Below are positions 59,677 to 64,000 of a DNA stretch of 64,000 nt, in pieces; position 1 is the stretch's first letter; every line of letters starts with the position of its first letter. The DNA is taken from positions 12,100-76,099 of the forward strand of contig NZ_DF238950.1 in assembly GCF_000400995.2 (NCBI RefSeq), given 5' to 3'. The notes beneath the pieces were generated by a model. It worked only from the letters and a program-made list of their open reading frames with translations, did not search any database and was not told the origin of the DNA. This DNA is from Acidovorax sp. MR-S7 (GTDB lineage Bacteria > Pseudomonadota > Gammaproteobacteria > Burkholderiales > Burkholderiaceae_C). The position numbers and the translations under genes are program-made.

Positions 59677-60558
59677 ATGACCCACGCCCCCGTCACTGCC
59701 GGCACGCCCTACGGCACCCTGCCCCCCGCATCGCCGCTGCCCCAGCGCAAGCCCATCAGCCTGCCGCGCCTGGCGCAGATGCGCGAGGCGGGCGAGAAGA
59801 TCACCATGCTCACGGCCTACGACGCCACCTTCGCGGCCGTGGCCGACGCAGCGGGCGTGGAGTGCATCCTGGTGGGCGACTCGCTGGGCATGGTCTGCCA
59901 GGGACTGCCCAGCACCGTGGGCGTGACGCTGGAGGCCATGGCCTACCACACGGCCAGCGTGGCGCGCGGCCTGCACCGGGTGCAGGGCACGGCCTGGCTC
60001 ATCGCTGACCTGCCCTTCGGCAGCTACCACGAATCGCGCGAACAGGCCCTGCGCAGCGCCTGCCAGCTCATGCAGGCCGGCGCCCACATGGTCAAGCTGG
60101 AAGGCGGCGGCTGGACGGCGCCCACGGTGCAGTTCCTCGTGGAGCGCGGCGTGCCCGTGTGCGCGCACCTGGGCCTGACGCCGCAGACGGTGCACGCCCT
60201 GGGCGGCTACCGCGTGCAGGGCAAGGACGAGGCCGCCGCGCGCCAGCTGCGCGCCCACGCGGCCGAGCTGCAGGACGCGGGCGCCGCCATGCTGGTGCTG
60301 GAGATGGTGCCCGCGCCGCTCTCGCGCGCGCTCACGGCAGAACTGGCGCACTGCCACACCATCGGCATCGGCGCGGGCAGCGGCACGGCGGGCCAGGTGC
60401 TGGTGATGCACGACATGCTGGGCGTCAACCTGGGCAAGAACCCGAAGTTCGTGCACAACTTCATGCAGGACGCCGGCAGCGTGCGCGGCGCCATCGAGGC
60501 CTATGTGCAGGCCGTCAAGCAGGGGCGCTTCCCCGACGACGCGCTGCACGCCTGGTAA
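59677..60558 (+). CDS. panB: 3-methyl-2-oxobutanoate hydroxymethyltransferase
   Basis: First step of pantothenate synthesis: adds a hydroxymethyl group from methylene-tetrahydrofolate to 2-oxoisovalerate. 293 residues. [60 protein letters not shown] and [10 protein letters not shown] are the family motifs, including metal-binding Asp and Glu. A ~28-residue N-terminal extension precedes the barrel. panC follows after 29 bases. Confidence 0.95.
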   Translation: MTHAPVTAGTPYGTLPPASPLPQRKPISLPRLAQMREAGEKITMLTAYDATFAAVADAAGVECILVGDSLGMVCQGLPSTVGVTLEAMAYHTASVARGLHRVQGTAWLIADLPFGSYHESREQALRSACQLMQAGAHMVKLEGGGWTAPTVQFLVERGVPVCAHLGLTPQTVHALGGYRVQGKDEAAARQLRAHAAELQDAGAAMLVLEMVPAPLSRALTAELAHCHTIGIGAGSGTAGQVLVMHDMLGVNLGKNPKFVHNFMQDAGSVRGAIEAYVQAVKQGRFPDDALHAW

Positions 60559-60587
60559 TCCCCTTTCTTTCCTTTCCGCTCCACGCC

Positions 60588-61430
60588 ATGCACATCGCCC
60601 ATTCCATCGCCGACCTGCGCGCCGCCCTTGCCGGGCGCGGGCGCCCCGCCTTCGTGCCCACCATGGGCAACCTGCACGACGGCCACCTCTCGCTCATGCG
60701 CCAGGCCACGCGGCTGGGCGACATCTCCGTCGCCAGCATCTTCGTGAACCGGCTGCAGTTCCTGCCGCACGAGGACTTCGACAGCTACCCGCGCACCTGG
60801 GACGCCGACTGCGCCAAGCTGGAGGCCGCCGGCTGCGACGTGCTCTTCGCGCCGCGCGAGCACGACCTGTACCCCGAGCCGCAGACCTTCAAGGTGCACC
60901 CCGATCCGCAGATCGCCGACATCCTCGAGGGGCACTTCCGTCCCGGGTTCTTCGTGGGCGTGAGCACGGTGGTGATGAAACTCTTTTCCTGCGTGTTCAG
61001 CGGCGGCGCGGGCAGCGCCGTGTTCGGGCGCAAGGACTACCAGCAGCTGATGGTGATCCGCCAGATGGTGCGCCAGTTCGCTCTGCCCATCGAGATCGTC
61101 GCGGGCGACACCTGCCGCGCCGAGGACGGCCTGGCGCTCAGCTCGCGCAACGGCTACCTGAGCGCCGCCGAGCGCGCCGAGGCCGTGCAGCTGAGCCAGG
61201 CGCTGCGCGCGCTGGCACAGGCCGCCAGCGCGCCGGGCGCGGACCTCCCGGCGCTGGAAGCGCAGGCCATGGACGCGCTGCGCGCGCGCGGCTGGCAGCC
61301 CGACTACGTCACGGTGCGCCAGCGCAGCGACCTGCTGCCGCCCGCGGGCGCCGTGCAGCCCGGCACCCTGGTGGCGCTGGGCGCCGCGCGGCTGGGCAGC
61401 ACGCGGCTCATCGACAACCTGGAATTCTGA
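60588..61430 (+). CDS. panC: pantothenate synthetase
   Basis: 280 residues. ATP-dependent joining of pantoate and beta-alanine. Class I nucleotidyltransferase motifs: [17 protein letters not shown] (HxGH; Asn replaces the usual Ala before Leu), [35 protein letters not shown] and [11 protein letters not shown]. Co-transcribed with panB. The 24-residue peptide gene follows 113 bases downstream. Confidence 0.95.
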   Translation: MHIAHSIADLRAALAGRGRPAFVPTMGNLHDGHLSLMRQATRLGDISVASIFVNRLQFLPHEDFDSYPRTWDADCAKLEAAGCDVLFAPREHDLYPEPQTFKVHPDPQIADILEGHFRPGFFVGVSTVVMKLFSCVFSGGAGSAVFGRKDYQQLMVIRQMVRQFALPIEIVAGDTCRAEDGLALSSRNGYLSAAERAEAVQLSQALRALAQAASAPGADLPALEAQAMDALRARGWQPDYVTVRQRSDLLPPAGAVQPGTLVALGAARLGSTRLIDNLEF

Positions 61431-61543
61431 CTGCACGCGCATCGGCGCTCGCCTACAGCGGCGCGCCGCTCCGTCGCACACTGGGGCCGCGGGGGCCTGG
61501 ATATGGTCAAGCCATCGCTTCAACCACTCCCCAGGAGACCTCC

Positions 61544-61618
61544 ATGCCCATCATTCTCTGGCTTCTCGGTGTTCCACTGTCCATCGTGCTGCTGCTGATG
61601 CTGTTCGGCATCGTGTAA
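61544..61618 (+). CDS. 24-residue membrane peptide, unknown
   Basis: A tiny open frame with an AGGAG (61533-61537) six bases before the ATG and a TAA stop. The product begins MPIILWLLGVP and ends MLFGIV; nearly every residue is hydrophobic, enough for one membrane helix, with no charged residue at all. No longer gene covers this place on either strand: panC ends at 61430 and gpsA ends at 61633. I do not recognise a family. The ribosome site and position favour a real gene. Confidence 0.6.
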   Translation: MPIILWLLGVPLSIVLLLMLFGIV

Positions 61619-61632
61619 AAGGCAGGCGCGGA

Positions 61633-62628
61633 TCAGCCCGCTTCCACGGCGGGGTCGCGCCCCATGAGGGCCGCCACCACGTCGCTCGGCTTCACATGCC
61701 CGTCCAGCAGGCCCACCACGGCCTGCGCGATGGGTATTTCCACGCCCAGGGCCCGCGCGCGCTCCACGACAGTGCGTGCGCAGTACACCCCTTCGGCCAC
61801 GTGCCCGAGCGAGGCCGTGGCTTCTTCGAGCGTCTTGCCTTGCGCCAGCAGCAGGCCCACGCGCCGGTTGCGCGACAGGTCGCCCGTGGCGGTGAGCACC
61901 AGGTCGCCCATGCCCGACAGGCCCATGAAGGTCTCGCGCCGCGCGCCCAGGGCCACGCCCAGGCGGGTCATCTCGGCCAGCCCGCGCGTCACCAGCGCGG
62001 CGCGCGCGTTCAGGCCCAGCGCCAGGCCGTCGCACAGGCCCGTGGCGATCGCCAGCACGTTCTTCACCGCCCCTCCCACTTCCACGCCCACCACGTCGTC
62101 GTTGGCGTAGACGCGCAGCGCCGGGCTGTGGAACGCGGCGACCAGCGTCTCCCGCACGGCCGGCTGGGCGCTGGCGGCCACCAGTGCGGTGGGACGGGAT
62201 TGCGCCACTTCCAGCGCGAAGCTGGGCCCGCTGAGGACGCCGCTGGGCAGCAGGGGCGCGACCTCGGCGCAGACTTCGTGGCCCATGCGCCCGGTGCCGG
62301 ATTCAAAGCCCTTGCACAGCCAGGCCACAGGCACGCGCACGTCTTTCAGCAGCGTGAGCATGGGCCGCAGCGCGGCCATGGGGGTGGCGACGATAACCAG
62401 GTCGGCCGCGCGCGCCAGCGCCACCACGTCGCCTTGCGCGCTCAGGGAGAGCGCGGGCGGAAATACCTGGCCCGCCAGGTAGCGGGCATTCTCCCGCGCG
62501 GCCTGCATGGCCGCGGCCTGCGCGGGGTCGCGCGCCCACAGGGTCACGGCATGGCCCGCGGGGTGGGCCGCCGCGCTCATGGCCATGGCGGTGCCCCAAG
62601 CCCCTGCGCCGAGAACTACTATTTTCAT
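61633..62628 (-). CDS. gpsA: glycerol-3-phosphate dehydrogenase [NAD(P)+]
   Basis: 331 residues. Reduces dihydroxyacetone phosphate to glycerol-3-phosphate for phospholipids. N-terminal [16 protein letters not shown] (GxGxxG), then [64 protein letters not shown] and [21 protein letters not shown]. Its ATG (62628-62626) overlaps the end of a repeat copy, whose conserved GCAGCTAT provides the start codon. Part of the secB-gpsA neighbourhood. Confidence 0.96.
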   Translation of the reverse strand: MKIVVLGAGAWGTAMAMSAAAHPAGHAVTLWARDPAQAAAMQAARENARYLAGQVFPPALSLSAQGDVVALARAADLVIVATPMAALRPMLTLLKDVRVPVAWLCKGFESGTGRMGHEVCAEVAPLLPSGVLSGPSFALEVAQSRPTALVAASAQPAVRETLVAAFHSPALRVYANDDVVGVEVGGAVKNVLAIATGLCDGLALGLNARAALVTRGLAEMTRLGVALGARRETFMGLSGMGDLVLTATGDLSRNRRVGLLLAQGKTLEEATASLGHVAEGVYCARTVVERARALGVEIPIAQAVVGLLDGHVKPSDVVAALMGRDPAVEAG

Positions 62629-62672
62629 AGCTGCTCGCGCTTGCCTGGCAAGCGCTAGAGGCCAAAAAGGCT
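62626..62672 (-). repeat. dispersed palindromic repeat, family A copy 13
   Basis: Inverted copy: CATAGCTGCTCGCGCTT, GCCTGGC, AAGCGCTAGAGGCC. It occupies the secB-gpsA spacer, and its CAT is the complement of the gpsA ATG. Confidence 0.87.
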
Positions 62673-62683
62673 ATGAGCCTCGC

Positions 62684-63139
62684 TTATTGCGCCGTGGCGT
62701 TGATGGCCTCGGCTGCGGCGGCCTGCTGCTGCTCGTACATGGCCTGGAAGTTGATTTCGGCCAGGTGCACGGGCGGGAAGCCTGCGCGCGTGATGGTGTC
62801 GGCCACGTTGCCGCGCAGGTAGGGATAGACGATCTGCGGGCAGGCCACGCCGATCACGGCGCCCATCTGCTCCTCGGGGATGTTGCGGATCTCGAAGATG
62901 CCGGCCTGCTTGGCCTCGACCAGGAACACGGTCTTGTCCTGGATCTTGGTCTGCACGGTGGCCGTCACCGCCACTTCGAAGATGCCCTCGGCCACCGGCG
63001 TGGCTTCCACGCCCAGCTGGATGTCCACGCTCGGCTGCTCCTGCTCCAGCAGGATGGCGGGCGAGTTGGGCTGCTCCAGCGACAGGTCCTTCAGGTACAC
63101 GCGCTGGATCTGGAACACGGGGTTTTCTTGGTCGGCCAT
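62684..63139 (-). CDS. secB: protein-export chaperone SecB
   Basis: 151 residues. Tetrameric cytoplasmic chaperone that keeps preproteins unfolded and hands them to Sec[22 protein letters not shown] at the N-terminus, [26 protein letters not shown] and [36 protein letters not shown] are the standard blocks. It lies between grxC and gpsA on the same strand. Confidence 0.96.
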   Translation of the reverse strand: MADQENPVFQIQRVYLKDLSLEQPNSPAILLEQEQPSVDIQLGVEATPVAEGIFEVAVTATVQTKIQDKTVFLVEAKQAGIFEIRNIPEEQMGAVIGVACPQIVYPYLRGNVADTITRAGFPPVHLAEINFQAMYEQQQAAAAEAINATAQ

Positions 63140-63170
63140 GGTGTCAATCTTTCAAGGCAAAAACGAAGCG

Positions 63171-63210
63171 ACAAAACAAAGCCCGCCCGGGAATCGCTCC
63201 CGCAGCGGGC
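63171..63210 (-). terminator. intrinsic terminator downstream of grxC
   Basis: GCCCGCCCGGGA (63181-63192) pairs with TCCCGCAGCGGGC (63198-63210), one base bulged; on the minus strand it is followed by TTTGTTTTGT (63180-63171). It could separate the rhodanese-grxC transcript from secB-gpsA. Confidence 0.7.
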
Positions 63211-63246
63211 ACTTGGGGGTGCATTATGCAGCGCCGGGCGGGGGCG

Positions 63247-63504
63247 TCAGCCCGCCAGCAGCGGCGCCAGGCCGCCACGCCCGTCCAGGGCCACGAGGTC
63301 GTCGTGCCCGCCCACGTGGGTGTCGCCGATGAAGATCTGCGGCACCGTGCGCCGGCCGGTGATGTCCATCATGTGCTGGCGGGCGGCGGGGTCGGTGTCC
63401 ACGCGGATCTCCTCGATCTGCTCCACCCCCTTGAGCTTGAGCAACTGCTTGGCGCGGATGCAGTAGGGGCAGACGGCGGTGGTGTACATCTTCACGGCTT
63501 GCAT
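63247..63504 (-). CDS. grxC: glutaredoxin 3
   Basis: 85 residues. Glutathione-dependent thiol oxidoreductase of the cytoplasm. Active site CPYC (near 12-15) in YTTAVCPYCIRAKQLL, the cis-Pro TVPQIFIG and the glutathione-binding GGHDDLVAL. Lies between the rhodanese gene and secB, the usual order in proteobacteria. Confidence 0.95.
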   Translation of the reverse strand: MQAVKMYTTAVCPYCIRAKQLLKLKGVEQIEEIRVDTDPAARQHMMDITGRRTVPQIFIGDTHVGGHDDLVALDGRGGLAPLLAG

Positions 63505-63555
63505 GGGGCGGGCCTTTCGCGTTGTTTCTGGAAGATTCCGGCAGATGGGGGCGGA

Positions 63556-63963
63556 TCAGGCCTTTTCAACCGGCATGCTGGCGGCCTTCCACGCGGCGAG
63601 CCCCCCGGCGAGCGCCTGGGCCTTGTCGTAGCCCAGGCCCTTGGCGATGCCCACGGCACGCTGCGCGCGCGCGCCCTTGGCGCACACCAGGATCACCGGC
63701 ACGGCCTTGTTCTTGGCGACCTGCGGCAGGCGCTCCTGCAGCTGGCCCAGCGGCACGTTCTTGGCGCCGCCCACGTGGCCCGCCGCGAACTCCTCGGGCT
63801 CGCACACGTCGATGACCACGGCCTTCTCGCGGTTGATGAGCTGCACGGCCTGGGCCGCGCTCACGCCGCCCATGCCGGCGCCCTTGAGCAGGGGCACCAG
63901 CAGCATGGCGCCGGAGGCCAGTGCCAGGAAGATCAGATACCAGTTGTCGAGAATGAAATTCAC
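63556..63963 (-). CDS. membrane-anchored rhodanese-like protein (YibN type)
   Basis: 135 residues. One N-terminal membrane helix (~6-27, NWYLIFLALASGAMLLVPLL) and a single rhodanese domain with VIDVCEPEEFAAGHVGGAKNVPLGQL and the active-site Cys in VILVCAKGARAQRAV, facing the cytoplasm. E. coli YibN sits in the same order with grxC, secB and gpsA. Sulfur transfer near the membrane or a role linked to protein export is possible. The stop at 63556 gives a complete gene. Confidence 0.9.
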   Translation of the reverse strand: MNFILDNWYLIFLALASGAMLLVPLLKGAGMGGVSAAQAVQLINREKAVVIDVCEPEEFAAGHVGGAKNVPLGQLQERLPQVAKNKAVPVILVCAKGARAQRAVGIAKGLGYDKAQALAGGLAAWKAASMPVEKA

Positions 63964-64000
63964 AGCGAGGGGCCTTCAGCGGAAATGCAAACCTGCAATT
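63964..64000. other. right edge of window
   Basis: 37 bases upstream of the rhodanese gene, including its ribosome-site region (on the minus strand AAGGCCCCTCGCTGTG before ATG). No other feature can be seen. Confidence 0.4.

Noticed and set aside
1-64000. Many long open frames antisense to real genes (for example opposite nirB, the GGDEF-EAL gene and nadB, each several hundred codons).
   Set aside because: They follow from high GC and strong third-position bias. Their products are Ala/Arg/His/Gln-rich with no domains, while the opposite strand encodes recognised proteins.

Overview
The window is strongly GC-rich, densely packed bacterial chromosome. It looks like a betaproteobacterium of the family Comamonadaceae (Acidovorax / Alicycliphilus / Comamonas type). 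The grounds are the protein families, several familiar neighbourhoods (rhodanese-grxC-secB-gpsA; panB-panC; nadA-nadC; nirB-nirD with an ANTAR regulator), the tripartite-tricarboxylate (Bug) receptor, the DUF3460 protein, and two families of intergenic repeats. This placement comes from gene content read by eye, not from a database search. I see no rRNA, tRNA, insertion sequence, prophage or CRISPR array.

Layout. 1-6940: a nitrite-assimilation operon (nirB, nirD, a NIT-ANTAR antiterminator of the NasR type, a leader with terminator, the nirC-like channel, and a PP2C phosphatase-kinase fusion). 6971-13039: selU, a small membrane protein with an Mrr-like domain, a patatin lipase, metG, and a zinc-ribbon nuclease related to the CRISPR accessory nuclease Card1/Can2 but with no CRISPR nearby. 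13129-16869: a LysE exporter with an AraC regulator, divergent from a probably Fur-controlled DUF2325-SOD-ZIP operon that has a structured leader. 16922-20511: MarR regulator, SGNH esterase, MFS exporter, a secreted unknown and a VOC protein; MarR and the exporter share a 16-bp operator. 20709-24069: a Bug-receptor catabolic cluster (dehydrogenase, receptor, aldolase, FCD-GntR) with a duplicated operator-like element. 24236-28326: LysE exporter, a GGDEF-EAL sensor, a PH-domain protein and a monooxygenase-like protein.

28393-33986: a MocR/PdxR-type regulator divergent from benE-like permease, yggS, pdxY and argD, all overlapping by ATGA. This reads as a vitamin B6 (PLP) homeostasis operon in which the permease is a candidate B6-vitamer transporter. 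34344-39433: a sulfide-oxidation module (monohaem cytochrome c plus flavocytochrome c, a YeeE/YedE permease, a second FccB homologue that lacks the FAD-linking Cys, SoxY, SoxZ) without SoxA, X or B in view. 39430-42065: TetR with two tandem operators, MFS transporter and siderophore-interacting flavoprotein. 42079-43426: LysR and a tautomerase. 43486-49988: an AraC-controlled catabolic cluster (FAD dehydrogenase, BASS transporter, FMN alpha-hydroxyacid dehydrogenase, ThDP decarboxylase) of unknown substrate.

50011-63963 is mostly housekeeping: a frameshifted YitT gene, a BamE-like lipoprotein, DUF3460, scpA, nadB, a CHMI-type isomerase, a porin, a pabB-pabC fusion, nadA, nadC, panB, panC, a 24-residue membrane peptide, gpsA, secB, grxC and a membrane-anchored rhodanese. 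Thirteen copies of one short palindromic repeat lie between genes across the window. Several of them supply stop codons, Shine-Dalgarno sequences or even a start codon to neighbouring genes. The least expected items are this repeat family, the duplicated tandem 11-mer operator at 20662/20919, the Card1-like nuclease without CRISPR, and the B6 operon with a BenE-type permease.
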